NCBI GenBank assembly: GCA_017453865.1
Contig: JAFTEC010000012.1
Span: 1 to 40,436 of the forward strand
Length of the DNA stretch: 40,436 nt
Direction: 5' to 3'
Source: Lachnospiraceae bacterium
Lineage (GTDB): Bacteria; Bacillota; Clostridia; Lachnospirales; Lachnospiraceae
Shown: one piece after another, positions 23,985 to 32,580 of the stretch
Numbering within the stretch: position 1 is the stretch's first letter
Layout: each line of letters starts with the position of its first letter
Notes under the pieces: model-generated
What the model saw: the letters and a program-made list of their open reading frames with translations, nothing else
The model's database searches: none
What the model was told of the DNA's origin: nothing
Translations under genes and position numbers: made by a program

Positions 23985-24887
23985 ATGAAGACCAGATTGC
24001 TTCCAGTAATAACAGCAGTATGTTTGATATTATCAACGGTGACAGTAAATGCCGCTACTGTTATGATAGATCCGGGGCATGGAGGCGCAGGAACAGCAGG
24101 TGCCGGTGCCATTTACCCTCCCTATATGGAAAAATCGCTGACTCTCGATGTGGCGAATCAGCTCTGCGCGGAGCTCAATGCCTCCGGTATTTCGGCAGAA
24201 ATGACCCGAACAGGTGATACCGCTCTGTCTCTCCCCGAGAGAGCTGCGATCGCAAAAAATTCCGGTGCAAAGCTTCTCGTCAGCATACATTTCAATGCCT
24301 CGGCCGCACACGACAAGAGCGGCTGTGCCGTATGGACATCCATGTTCGGGAATCATTATAAAGCCGGAGCGGAGTGCGGAAATGCCATATTATCGAATCT
24401 GAGCTCCTTAGGCTTTGTAAATAAAGGAGTATGGACCAAGGCCGGATCACAGGGTGATTATTACGGGGTTGTACGCTACGGTACCAGTGTGGGAATACCT
24501 ACCATCATCGTGGAGCATTGCTATATGGATAATGCAAAAGACAGGGCAATCCTTGAAAGCGTCGGCACCGGAGCCCTGGCACATGCTGATGCCGCGGGAA
24601 TAACGGGCTTTTTCAGCAGTGCCACCGGTCAGGCTCTTACAAACGGAAGTCTCGATACCACCGCCGCAAATTCTGCAAGCTCCGTAACGGTAGCCACCGG
24701 TTCCGGAAAAAGCAGCGGAACCGGCAGCAGCTCTTCAGCAAATCTGAAGGCCAATTTCTCCGATGCCGAGTGGCAGTGGCTATTAAGCCAGTGGGCCTAT
24801 ACGGGTAATGCCGAAACCGTCATCACCCAGGTACCCTTATCCGACCTGAAGGCACTGATCGAAGAACATAATAAGGGAAACATTTAA
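23985..24887 (+). CDS. Secreted N-acetylmuramoyl-L-alanine amidase (Amidase_3)
   Basis: A 300-residue secreted zinc amidase that cuts between N-acetylmuramic acid and L-alanine in peptidoglycan. A signal peptide (about 1-23, ending VNA) leads into the Amidase_3 domain (about 25-215). Zinc ligands and catalytic residues are visible: His32 in DPGHGG, Glu49, His102 in SIHFNA and Glu177 in IVEHCYMDN. A Ser/Gly/Thr-rich linker (about 222-252) joins a short unassigned C-terminal segment. The start has AAGGAGA upstream. It is the only clear plus-strand gene in the window and converges with the DUF3048 gene, whose end is only 20 bases away. Confidence 0.94.
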   Translation: MKTRLLPVITAVCLILSTVTVNAATVMIDPGHGGAGTAGAGAIYPPYMEKSLTLDVANQLCAELNASGISAEMTRTGDTALSLPERAAIAKNSGAKLLVSIHFNASAAHDKSGCAVWTSMFGNHYKAGAECGNAILSNLSSLGFVNKGVWTKAGSQGDYYGVVRYGTSVGIPTIIVEHCYMDNAKDRAILESVGTGALAHADAAGITGFFSSATGQALTNGSLDTTAANSASSVTVATGSGKSSGTGSSSSANLKANFSDAEWQWLLSQWAYTGNAETVITQVPLSDLKALIEEHNKGNI

Positions 24888-24907
24888 CCGGAAGAAAACA
24901 GATCCGT

Positions 24908-26785
24908 TTATGAGTATTTCGGATTTCTTCCCTTCTGGGCGATACCGATATATGTCTTTCCCGTATTAAGCTTTATCTCATTCCCTGCATCGTCATAGTA
25001 TTTTGTAGGGCTGTAGTCTCCTGTCTTCTTCCAGTGGATATGGATGCATTTCCCCCTGGTAAAGAAGTAGCCGTCCTCCGTCGAATCCAGCATGGTGAAG
25101 CCAAGATATCCCTTCTTGTCCAGCTGGCTCCACTTGGTATTCTGGATAATCACATTCGCAAAGGAGATCTGCCGCCCGTTTATGGCATCCTTCTGGGCTC
25201 CGCCATGGATATTCTTGTAATAAAGCCCGTCAGCCGCGTTATAGGTAAATGAGCTCTTGCTGTATGGAAAGATTTCCGAGAGGTCGATACTTGTGGCACT
25301 TTCTCCGCCGGGCAGGTCATTCACACCGTCTGCAAAGCTGAAGTGCTTAGGATTATAAAATCCTGATCTTAAATTCGTGAGATAACCCTGCTGCATACAG
25401 GCCCTTTGAATACCGGAGGCCGAGATGTAGGCATTATGCGGTGCCTGTCTGTCAGAGGTCCTGAAAAACTGTCCGGCTCCGGGTGCTTTTCCGCCTACGC
25501 CGTATTCATAGGTTCCGGAAATATTATTCATGTCCGGAGCATTGATCACTCCCTTCATATAGGCAACACCGCCAAAATGGATAAGTATCGGATCCCACTC
25601 CTTTGCAGCATAGATATAATAAAGCCTGCAGCTCCTTAAGTTTCCTATTCTGGAAAGATCCGTCCAGTTGGGAATGATGGCCATCTGCCTTGATATTCCT
25701 CCCTCCTCCATGATCTCATAGAGGATATCCGCCCGGCTTATTCCGTAGGAAGGCTGCGCAGCCCTGTCCGTAGGCATCATAACCGCAAGAGGCCGGGTAT
25801 TTGCCTGGGCAGAGGTCACACTTTCATTTGTATAGACACTTTTTGTGCTTCCCTCCTTATATACGCCCGCAACCGTCTTCGGTAAAGGAGTGCTGTTATC
25901 CTCTGCACCGTCTGCCATCATGGAATCAATGTCGGTGTCGGAGCTGTTCTTCATCTCATCCGCAGCGGTTGAAGTGTTCACATCAGATCCCTTTACAGAT
26001 CCGGTAAGCACACCCGGCGTGTAATGTCCCAGATATTTCCCGTAATAATTAGCCCAGGAGTAGCTGTATTTCCCGAGAGGTGCGCTCTTTCCGGCTCCCA
26101 GCGCCCTATAGCTTGCAGACTGGTTCTGGGCATTGAGTACGGCAGCATCCTCAGCTGCGGCATAGGCCTTCACGTCAAAGGAAGCATTTCCCTGTTCCCC
26201 GTTCCCAATACCGGTTTCCACAAAGTAACGTAAAAGGGCGGCACTGTCACCGCCGAGCTCCGGATGCTTCGCCTGATAGAAGGCAGCATCAAAAACCTTT
26301 GAATAGTCCCGTCCATTGTAGGTGGTTCCGGTCACTACAGCCTCCGGTCTTCCCAAAAGATAGGGATTATTAAGGCAGGAGGACATTATATTATAAAACG
26401 AATCCTTCTCGCCGTTCTTTTTTCCCAGATATTCCTCGCAATATGAAGAAAGCGTGTTGTAATCTAAGGTGTAACCGTTATCAAGTAGCATCTCCAGATT
26501 ACGGTAATTATTCTTCGCCATATCGAGGGTAATTTCCTTCGATCCGAGATATGACCGGGGAGCGAAGCTCCAATAGGCGTTTTCAACCTCTGTAAGGTAT
26601 GAAGGATTCCAGGTATCGGGGTCAGTTGTCCCCAGTTTCTGCATCATTTCCGATGCAGAGGTAAAACGGGTATTCCTTGTGACAGCAGCAGCTGCAGCTG
26701 TAACAAAGAAAAGTGAAAGACAGAGACCTAAAATTATTACTCTAAGAATATCATTTCTAAAGTGTTTCATATCGGTTTCATCCAT
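24908..26785 (-). CDS. Secreted DUF3048 (YerB-like) protein
   Basis: A 625-residue secreted protein. After an N-terminal hydrophobic signal (about 14-35) comes an N-terminal part with a FDAAFYQAKHPELGG...FDVKAY unit (about 165-208), which resembles a repeat frequent in surface proteins of Lachnospiraceae. The C-terminal half (about 331-620) is DUF3048: RPLAVMMPTDRAAQPSYG, ISRADILYEIMEEGGISR and RIGNLRSCRLYY are family landmarks. The biochemical role of DUF3048 is unknown. The ATG at 26785 and one at 26770 are both possible and neither has a good ribosome site. Lack of a lipobox cysteine differs from lipoprotein YerB. Confidence 0.85.
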   Translation of the reverse strand: MDETDMKHFRNDILRVIILGLCLSLFFVTAAAAAVTRNTRFTSASEMMQKLGTTDPDTWNPSYLTEVENAYWSFAPRSYLGSKEITLDMAKNNYRNLEMLLDNGYTLDYNTLSSYCEEYLGKKNGEKDSFYNIMSSCLNNPYLLGRPEAVVTGTTYNGRDYSKVFDAAFYQAKHPELGGDSAALLRYFVETGIGNGEQGNASFDVKAYAAAEDAAVLNAQNQSASYRALGAGKSAPLGKYSYSWANYYGKYLGHYTPGVLTGSVKGSDVNTSTAADEMKNSSDTDIDSMMADGAEDNSTPLPKTVAGVYKEGSTKSVYTNESVTSAQANTRPLAVMMPTDRAAQPSYGISRADILYEIMEEGGISRQMAIIPNWTDLSRIGNLRSCRLYYIYAAKEWDPILIHFGGVAYMKGVINAPDMNNISGTYEYGVGGKAPGAGQFFRTSDRQAPHNAYISASGIQRACMQQGYLTNLRSGFYNPKHFSFADGVNDLPGGESATSIDLSEIFPYSKSSFTYNAADGLYYKNIHGGAQKDAINGRQISFANVIIQNTKWSQLDKKGYLGFTMLDSTEDGYFFTRGKCIHIHWKKTGDYSPTKYYDDAGNEIKLNTGKTYIGIAQKGRNPKYS

Positions 26786-26811
26786 ATTCTTTATGATTAT
26801 TCAATCTGTAA

Positions 26812-26843
26812 AAAGATTCTTCGGGCTTCGCACTCAGAATGAC
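26812..26843 (-). repeat. Dispersed palindromic repeat, copy B
   Basis: Read on the minus strand: GTCATTCTGAG-TGCGAAGCCC-GAAGAATCTTT, matching copy A with a few extra bases in the middle. It lies between the DUF3048 start and the terminator of the Ala-rich gene. Confidence 0.75.
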
Positions 26844-26852
26844 AATAGCCTT

Positions 26853-26887
26853 AAAAAAATCCCGTGCCGGAACTTCCGGCACGGGAT
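26853..26887 (-). terminator. Intrinsic terminator of the Ala-rich gene
   Basis: A perfect 12-bp stem ATCCCGTGCCGG/CCGGCACGGGAT with a 5-base loop, followed on the minus strand by a run of T (26853-26859). It starts about 20 bases after the stop codon. Confidence 0.92.
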
Positions 26888-26906
26888 CAAAATAACTAAG
26901 CTGGAA

Positions 26907-28256
26907 TTACTTTCTTACTGCTTCCCACTTCTTAAGAGCATCCTTATAGGCTTCCTGAGCTTCCTCAACCTTCTTCTCAGCCTCAGCCTTTGCCTTTTCA
27001 GCAGCATCCTGAGCATCGCGCTTTACCTTTGCAGCTGCTTCATTGGCATCATTGGTTATAGCTCTCTGCTGAGCATCTGCAGCAGCGATCTTGTCATTAG
27101 CCTGCTTTCTTGCAAGAGCAGCAGCCTCTTCAGCATCACGTGCAGCCTTTGCGGCATCGGTTGCAGCCTTGAAGTATGCCTCATCGATTATCTTGCCGGC
27201 ATCGATGGAAACCTGATTTGCATTGAATGCATAACGTGCAGCGATGGCATTGAGAACCTCGATATCAACAGCAGCATCCTTTGCAGCCCTGAGAGCAGCA
27301 TCATCAGCGGCATTGGCAGCCTTGCGAACTGCAGCATCGTTATCATAAGCAACAAGTGCCGCATCCTCATAAGCCTTCTTAGCCTTGTCAGCAGCCTCAA
27401 ATTCGGCAGCAGCGATCTTTCTGTCACGCTCCTTTATAGCCTCAGCCTTGTCATTGGTAACCTTGCTCTCAACAGCAGCAGCCTCAGCCTTTGCATCCTT
27501 AACCTTCTTATCAAGCCTCTGGATCTCGGAAAGGCTCTTCTTATCCTTCTTTGCCTGCTTCAGGTCGTCCTCGGCATCCTTAACAGCATCATTTGCCTTC
27601 TTAAGCTTCTCATCAAGCTTCTCAAGCTCATCCTTGGCATCATCCCTTGCCTTTGTGATCTTGTCGTCACAGGCATCAGCTGCATCCTTGGCGATCTCGT
27701 CAGCCTTATCATTGGCATCCTTTATGGCATCGGCAGCCTTCTCAGCAACCTTGTCAGCAGCATCATAAGCGTCCTTTGCGATCTCGGCAGCCTTATCATT
27801 GGCATCCTTAATAGCATCGGCAGCCTTCTCAGCTTCCTTGTCGGCCCTGTCGTAAGCATCCTTTACTGCTTCCTTCTGTGCATCCTCGATGTCCTTGGCA
27901 GCATCGTCATACTTTTCAGCCTTCTTCTTTGCTGCATCGGCAGCATCCTTCTTTGCCTTCTTGGCAGCATCGTTAGCATCATCACGTGCATCCTTTGCAG
28001 CCTTCTCAGCCTTCTCGATAGCCTTGTCGGCATCTTCTCTTGCCTTCTTTGCCTGATCATCGGCAGCTTCCTGAGCCTTCTTCTTTGCCTCGGCAGCCTT
28101 CTCCCTGGCATCCTTCAGAGCCTCTTCAGCATCCTCGACCCTTTCCTCGGCAGTCTTTGCAAAGGTAGTCATCATTCCAACGCTTGCAAGCGGCAGATTA
28201 GCCGTCATTGCTGCAACGATAACTCCGGCGACAGCCTTATTAAACTTCCTCGTCAT
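26907..28256 (-). CDS. Secreted Ala/Lys/Asp-rich long helical (coiled-coil) protein
   Basis: A 449-residue protein, recognisable by composition only. Residues 1-34 form a signal peptide (basic MTRKFNK, hydrophobic core, cleavage probably near TFA-KTA). The rest is almost wholly predicted helix of Ala, Lys, Asp and Glu, without Pro or Gly for long stretches. Residues 132-160 and 161-189 are a near-identical 29-residue tandem repeat. Only one Cys (near 196) occurs. Such proteins can be surface fibres, adhesins or LEA-like protective proteins; none can be chosen. The ATG at 28256 has AAAGGAG about 11 bases upstream; an ATG seven codons earlier has no site. It has its own promoter and terminator, so it is one transcription unit. 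Confidence 0.85.
   Translation of the reverse strand: MTRKFNKAVAGVIVAAMTANLPLASVGMMTTFAKTAEERVEDAEEALKDAREKAAEAKKKAQEAADDQAKKAREDADKAIEKAEKAAKDARDDANDAAKKAKKDAADAAKKKAEKYDDAAKDIEDAQKEAVKDAYDRADKEAEKAADAIKDANDKAAEIAKDAYDAADKVAEKAADAIKDANDKADEIAKDAADACDDKITKARDDAKDELEKLDEKLKKANDAVKDAEDDLKQAKKDKKSLSEIQRLDKKVKDAKAEAAAVESKVTNDKAEAIKERDRKIAAAEFEAADKAKKAYEDAALVAYDNDAAVRKAANAADDAALRAAKDAAVDIEVLNAIAARYAFNANQVSIDAGKIIDEAYFKAATDAAKAARDAEEAAALARKQANDKIAAADAQQRAITNDANEAAAKVKRDAQDAAEKAKAEAEKKVEEAQEAYKDALKKWEAVRK
27690..27863 (-). repeat. Tandem 87-bp (29-residue) repeat inside the Ala-rich gene
   Basis: Codons 132-160 and 161-189 encode two copies beginning KDAYD and ending EIA, differing at four residues. 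A shorter partial unit (KDAADACDDK) follows. Copy-number change by recombination is possible. Confidence 0.8.
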
Positions 28257-28324
28257 AACTAAATTATCTCCTTTCATACATTTTCATAAATGATTGCAGA
28301 AGCTTTTATTTACTCCTGCGATAC

Positions 28325-28353
28325 ATTATAGCACCGTTTAATAAAGTAAACAA
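28325..28353 (-). promoter_or_regulatory. Promoter of the Ala-rich gene
   Basis: Minus strand: -35 TTGTTT (28348-28353), 17-base spacer, perfect -10 TATAAT (28325-28330), giving a leader of about 60 bases. Confidence 0.65.
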
Positions 28354-28363
28354 CTTATATTTG

Positions 28364-28401
28364 TGATACAAACGCCAAAAATCCGATTGGCGTTTGTATC
28401 A
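28364..28401. repeat. Solo perfect palindrome matching the end of the 13041 element
   Basis: Arms TGATACAAACGCCAA (28364-28378) and TTGGCGTTTGTATCA (28387-28401), perfect over 15 bp with an 8-base loop. The first 17 bases equal those at 13041-13057. It follows the nifJ stop but has no U-tract on the minus strand, so it is not a standard terminator. Confidence 0.8.
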
Positions 28402-28408
28402 TTAAAAA

Positions 28409-31400
28409 TTATTTATAAAGTTCAACAAGTCCCTGCAGATGGGCGAAATGCTTCTCGGCATTGTCCGCAGCAGCCTTGAAGAGCCTGTCTGCCTTCTCGG
28501 CATTAACCTTCTTCAGAGCGGTGTAGCGGGCCTCTCCGTCCAGGAAGTCCTGATACGGGATCGTGGCTGCCTTTGAGTCAAGCGTAAACTTGTTTGTCTC
28601 TGCTGCGGGATTGAACCTGAAGAGGTTCCAGTATCCTGCATCGACAGCCTTCTTCTCCTCATCCATTGCCTTGCCCATACCAACCCTGATCCTGTGGTTG
28701 ATGCAGGGAGCATAACCGATTATGAGTGAAGGTCCGTTGTATGCCTCTGCCTCCGACAGGGCTTTAACAAGCTGGTTCATATTTGCACCCATGGAAACCT
28801 GAGCCACATATACATAGCCGTAGCTCATTGCAATGGCTGCCAGATCCTTCTGCTTGATCTCCTTACCGCCTGCAGCGAACTGTGCAACCGCACCGGTAGG
28901 TGTGGCCTTACTTGACTGTCCGCCCGTATTTGAGTAAACCTCGGTATTGAATACGAATACATTCACATCCTCGCCGGAAGCAAGCACATGGTCAAGACCG
29001 CCGAATCCGATATCGTATGCCCAGCCGTCACCACCGAAGATCCACTGTGACTTCTTTGAAAGGAAATCCTTATTCTTTATTAGTTCCTTTGCCTCGGGAG
29101 CGGAATTGCCCTCAAGTGCCTTAAGGAGCTCATTTGTAGCGTCGGTATTCAATGCTGTGGAATCATAGGTCTCGATCCACTTGTCAACAGCCGCCTTAAC
29201 GGAGGAATCCTTCTCTGCAAGGGCAACCGCCTGCTTCTTTAAGTTCTCACGGAGTGTCTTCTGTGCGAGATGCATTCCGTAGCCGAACTCTGCATTATCC
29301 TCGAAGAGGGAATTATCCCAGGCAGGTCCGTGTCCTTCCTTATTAACGGTATAAGGAGTCGAAGGTGAGGAGTTACCCCAGATACTTGTACATCCGGTTG
29401 CATTTGAGATATACATCCTGTCTCCGAAGAGCTGGGTGATAAGCTTCGCATAAGGAGTCTCGCCGCAGCCTGCGCAGGCGCCCGAGAACTCGAGGAGGGG
29501 CTGCTTGAACTGTGAACCCTTTACGGAATCGATCTTGAACTTATCGATAACCTCCTGCTTTTCGGGAAGCTCAACCGCATAGTCGAAGTAAACCTGCTCT
29601 GCCTTCAGCTGATCGTCGAGGTTCTTCATTTCAAGGGCCTTATTGCCCTTCATTCCGGGACATACGTTTACGCAGGAGCCGCAGCCCAGGCAGTCCATAT
29701 CGGAAACAACGATCGAGAACTTGTAGCCCGGTACTCCGTTCAGATCCTTGATCTTCATATCCTTGGGAGCCTTTGCAACCTCGTCGTCGGTCATTGCAAC
29801 GGGACGGATAGCTGCGTGAGGGCATACATATGAGCAGAACTCACACTGGATACAGTTATCCGCATTCCATACGGGAACGGATACGGAAACGCCTCTCTTC
29901 TCGTATGCGGCGGTACCTGAAGGTGTTGAGCCGTCGGTATATCTCTGCACGATGGATACGGGAATCGAATTTCCTTCCTGTGCGGAAACCTTTATCTGTA
30001 CGTCATTGACGAAGTCGATGACTTCCTTTGTGCCCTTTGTTGCCTTCGGATAATCAAGACCCTCGTCCTTGGCATCCTTCCAGGAATCGGGAACCTTCAC
30101 CTCTACGATGCCGGTAGCTCCAAGATCGATAGCGTTCCAGTTCTTCTGTACAACATCGTCGCCCTTTAAGCCGTAGGTCTTCTTTGCGGCAGCCTTCATA
30201 AGCTCGATAGCCTTCTCCTCGGGGATGATGCCGGTGAGCTTGAAGAATGCTGACTGAAGGATCGTATTTATACGTGTGGGTCCCATGCCGGACTCGATAC
30301 CGAGCTTCACGCCGTCGATCGTGTAGAACTTGATATTGTGCTTTGCGATATAGGACTTAACCTGTCCGGGAAGATGCTCGTCCAGCTCTTCTCCTGTCCA
30401 GGGGCTGTTAAGAAGGAAGGTTCCTCCGTCCACAAGCTCCTGAACCATGTTGTACTTTCTCACATAAGCCGCATTGTGGCAGGCAACGAAATTAGCCTGG
30501 TGTATAAGGTAGGTGGATTTGATGGGCTTATCTCCGAACCTTAAGTGAGACATGGTGATACCGCCGGACTTCTTTGAATCATAGTCAAAGTAAGCCTGAA
30601 CGTACTTGTCGGTATTGTCGCCGATGATCTTGATGGAGTTCTTATTTGCTCCGACGGTTCCGTCAGCGCCGAGACCCCAGAACTTACAGCATACGGTGCC
30701 TTCGGGTGTGGTAACCAGAGGTGCTCCGGAATCCAGTGAAAGATTGGTCACATCATCGGTGATGCTTATGGTGAATTCCTTCTTGTCGGTATTGTGGTAA
30801 ACAGCAACTATCTCGCTCGGAGTGGTATCCTTCGAGCCTAAGCCGTAACGGCCGTGGAGTATCTCCACATCCGCAAACTTCGTGCCGCGAACCGCAGTCA
30901 TGACATCCTGTGCCAGAGGCTCTGCTATGGAGCCGGGCTCCTTTGTACGGTCGAGAACGGAAATGGTCTTCACGCTGTCGGGAATAGCCTTCACGAATTC
31001 CTCGGTTACAAAAGGTCTGTAGAGACGTACCTTGATAAGGCCTACCTTCTCTCCCTTTGCTGCGAGATAATCAATGGTCTCCTCGATGGTGTCGTTTACA
31101 GAGCCCATTGCAACGATAACGTGGGTCGCGTCCTTGGCTCCGTAGTAATTGAAGAGCTTGTAATCGGTACCGATCTTCTTATTGATCTTGTCCATATATT
31201 CCTGAACGATGGCAGGAAGGTCATTATAAGCCGTGTTGCAGCTCTCCCTTGTCTGGAAGAAAAGATCCGGATTCTGTGCGGAGCCCTTTTCGCAGGCGTG
31301 ATTGGGATTCAGTGCATTGGCACGGAACTTATCGATGGCATCATAGTCGATGATGTCTTCAAAATCCTCATTTGACCAGCAGTCTATCTTCTGGATCTCG

Positions 31401-31933
31401 TGTGATGTACGGAAGCCGTCAAAGAAGTTGATGAAGGGAATGGAGCCCTTTATCGCCGAAAGATAAGAAACCGGGGTCAGATCCATGACTTCCTGTACGG
31501 AAGATGCACAGAGCATCGCGCAGCCGGTCTGACGGCAGGCATAGATATCGGAATGATCACCGAAGATATTGAGTGCGTGTGTAGCTACGCAGCGCGCCGA
31601 AACATTGATAACACCGGGAAGCCTCTCTCCGGCTATCTTGTAGAGATTGGGGATCATTAAGAGCAGTCCCTGTGAAGCGGTATAGGTGGATGTCAGCGCA
31701 CCTGCCACCAGGGAACCGTGAACGGCGCCTGAGGCTCCTCCCTCCGACTCCAGCTCTACGATCTTTACCGTATTGCCGAAAATGTTCTTTCTTCCTGCTG
31801 TTGCCCATTCATCGGTGTGCTCTGCCATCGGTGAAGAAGGCGTGATGGGATAGATAGCCGCGCAGTCCGTAAAGATATACGATGCATGAGCCGCAGCTTC
31901 ATTACCATCCATGGTCTTTTTGAATCTTGCCAT
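28409..31933 (-). CDS. nifJ: Pyruvate:ferredoxin (flavodoxin) oxidoreductase
   Basis: A 1174-residue single-chain PFOR that oxidises pyruvate to acetyl-CoA and CO2 while reducing ferredoxin, the central step of clostridial fermentation. N-terminal domain: TDCAAIYPITPSSPMAEHTDEW. Two ferredoxin-type 4Fe-4S motifs are CIQCEFCSYVCPHA (near residue 690) and CLGCGSCVNVCPG (near 745). The thiamine-diphosphate domain has CAGCGETPYAKL (near 820) and GDGWAYDIGFGGLDH (near 970). All domains are in one chain of normal length. A GGAGG site lies 8 bases before the ATG. Acetyl-CoA made here would feed Pta. Confidence 0.97.
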   Translation of the reverse strand: MARFKKTMDGNEAAAHASYIFTDCAAIYPITPSSPMAEHTDEWATAGRKNIFGNTVKIVELESEGGASGAVHGSLVAGALTSTYTASQGLLLMIPNLYKIAGERLPGVINVSARCVATHALNIFGDHSDIYACRQTGCAMLCASSVQEVMDLTPVSYLSAIKGSIPFINFFDGFRTSHEIQKIDCWSNEDFEDIIDYDAIDKFRANALNPNHACEKGSAQNPDLFFQTRESCNTAYNDLPAIVQEYMDKINKKIGTDYKLFNYYGAKDATHVIVAMGSVNDTIEETIDYLAAKGEKVGLIKVRLYRPFVTEEFVKAIPDSVKTISVLDRTKEPGSIAEPLAQDVMTAVRGTKFADVEILHGRYGLGSKDTTPSEIVAVYHNTDKKEFTISITDDVTNLSLDSGAPLVTTPEGTVCCKFWGLGADGTVGANKNSIKIIGDNTDKYVQAYFDYDSKKSGGITMSHLRFGDKPIKSTYLIHQANFVACHNAAYVRKYNMVQELVDGGTFLLNSPWTGEELDEHLPGQVKSYIAKHNIKFYTIDGVKLGIESGMGPTRINTILQSAFFKLTGIIPEEKAIELMKAAAKKTYGLKGDDVVQKNWNAIDLGATGIVEVKVPDSWKDAKDEGLDYPKATKGTKEVIDFVNDVQIKVSAQEGNSIPVSIVQRYTDGSTPSGTAAYEKRGVSVSVPVWNADNCIQCEFCSYVCPHAAIRPVAMTDDEVAKAPKDMKIKDLNGVPGYKFSIVVSDMDCLGCGSCVNVCPGMKGNKALEMKNLDDQLKAEQVYFDYAVELPEKQEVIDKFKIDSVKGSQFKQPLLEFSGACAGCGETPYAKLITQLFGDRMYISNATGCTSIWGNSSPSTPYTVNKEGHGPAWDNSLFEDNAEFGYGMHLAQKTLRENLKKQAVALAEKDSSVKAAVDKWIETYDSTALNTDATNELLKALEGNSAPEAKELIKNKDFLSKKSQWIFGGDGWAYDIGFGGLDHVLASGEDVNVFVFNTEVYSNTGGQSSKATPTGAVAQFAAGGKEIKQKDLAAIAMSYGYVYVAQVSMGANMNQLVKALSEAEAYNGPSLIIGYAPCINHRIRVGMGKAMDEEKKAVDAGYWNLFRFNPAAETNKFTLDSKAATIPYQDFLDGEARYTALKKVNAEKADRLFKAAADNAEKHFAHLQGLVELYK

Positions 31934-32124
31934 TTGATAATCCTCCTACCAAAAATAAAATGTTTACAGTATATTCCAATACGCCCTTCCCCGCCGGGAC
32001 AGCATATGAAACATCAAAAACCGGTACCCGTAAAGCAGCTGACCCGGCATCAGCCTGAACCCGCCTTGGTCAAACGCTTCACAGCGTAAGCTTTAGTCTA
32101 ACATAAATCAAGACTCTTGTAAAA

Positions 32125-32511
32125 TCAAACCTCGTCGCCGTCAAAATCATCATCATGTAGATACTCGCGGCTCGAAACCCTCTTTCTCTCCCTCTCCTCT
32201 TCCACGAGCTTTGACAGCTTTTCCATAACCTCCTCCGGGGTCTTGATATTCTTTATCTCGAAATTCTTCATGCTCTTGTCGGCACTCTCGCAGAATATGC
32301 TTCCCACCCCGAAGATCCTCTGTCCCAGGGTCTGCCTGAAGGACAGGTCCATTACCCTGTAGAGCCTCACCTCGTCCAGCCTGATGGTGAGAAAGCCCCT
32401 TTTGATATAAAACCTCTCCTTGTCAAAAGCGTAGGTGGTGAAGGAGAGAGGAAGACCGAAGATCGTCCGCTTCTTGTCCCTCCACAGGTATTCCTTGCTG
32501 TCCTTTGCCAT
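32125..32511 (-). CDS. Small bacterial PH-domain protein
   Basis: A 128-residue protein with a YdbS-like bacterial PH fold suggested by the beta-rich run LSFTTYAFDKERFYIKRGFLTIRLDEVRLYRVMDL (residues about 22-56) and QRIFGVGSIFCESAD. A charged helical tail (EKLSKLVEEERERKR) follows. There is no signal or membrane segment. The ATG at 32511 has GGAG 7 bases upstream; the frame runs 12 codons further up through repeat copy C. Its role is unknown. Confidence 0.7.
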   Translation of the reverse strand: MAKDSKEYLWRDKKRTIFGLPLSFTTYAFDKERFYIKRGFLTIRLDEVRLYRVMDLSFRQTLGQRIFGVGSIFCESADKSMKNFEIKNIKTPEEVMEKLSKLVEEERERKRVSSREYLHDDDFDGDEV

Positions 32512-32545
32512 ATTTTTGCTCCTTTCCGTGTCAAAACTTAAGCTC

Positions 32546-32575
32546 AAAGTATCCTTCGCTCCGCTCAGGATATGA
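32546..32575 (-). repeat. Dispersed palindromic repeat, diverged copy C
   Basis: Between the glycosyltransferase and PH-domain genes. Plus strand reads AAAGTATCCTTCGCTCCGCTCAGGATATGA in two halves: AAAGTATCCT and AGGATATGA. Compared with copies A and B, AATCT-type stem bases changed on both sides, so pairing is kept. Confidence 0.6.
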
Positions 32576-32580
32576 AATTC

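Noticed and set aside
26679..28262. A 527-residue plus-strand open frame rich in Leu, Ser, Ile and Cys
   Set aside because: It lies antisense to the Ala/Lys/Asp-rich gene; codons such as GCN, AAG and GAT read backwards give a stop-free Ser/Leu/Ile frame. The minus-strand gene has promoter, ribosome site, signal peptide and terminator.
28364..28401. Intrinsic terminator of nifJ
   Set aside because: The stem is strong, but on the minus strand it is followed by CAAATATAAG rather than a U-tract, and the sequence matches a repeat element.
31934..32124. Riboswitch, T-box or small RNA in the 190-base nifJ leader
   Set aside because: Small stems such as ACGCT/AGCGT are present, but no known riboswitch or T-box landmark, no convincing -35/-10 pair and no terminator were seen.
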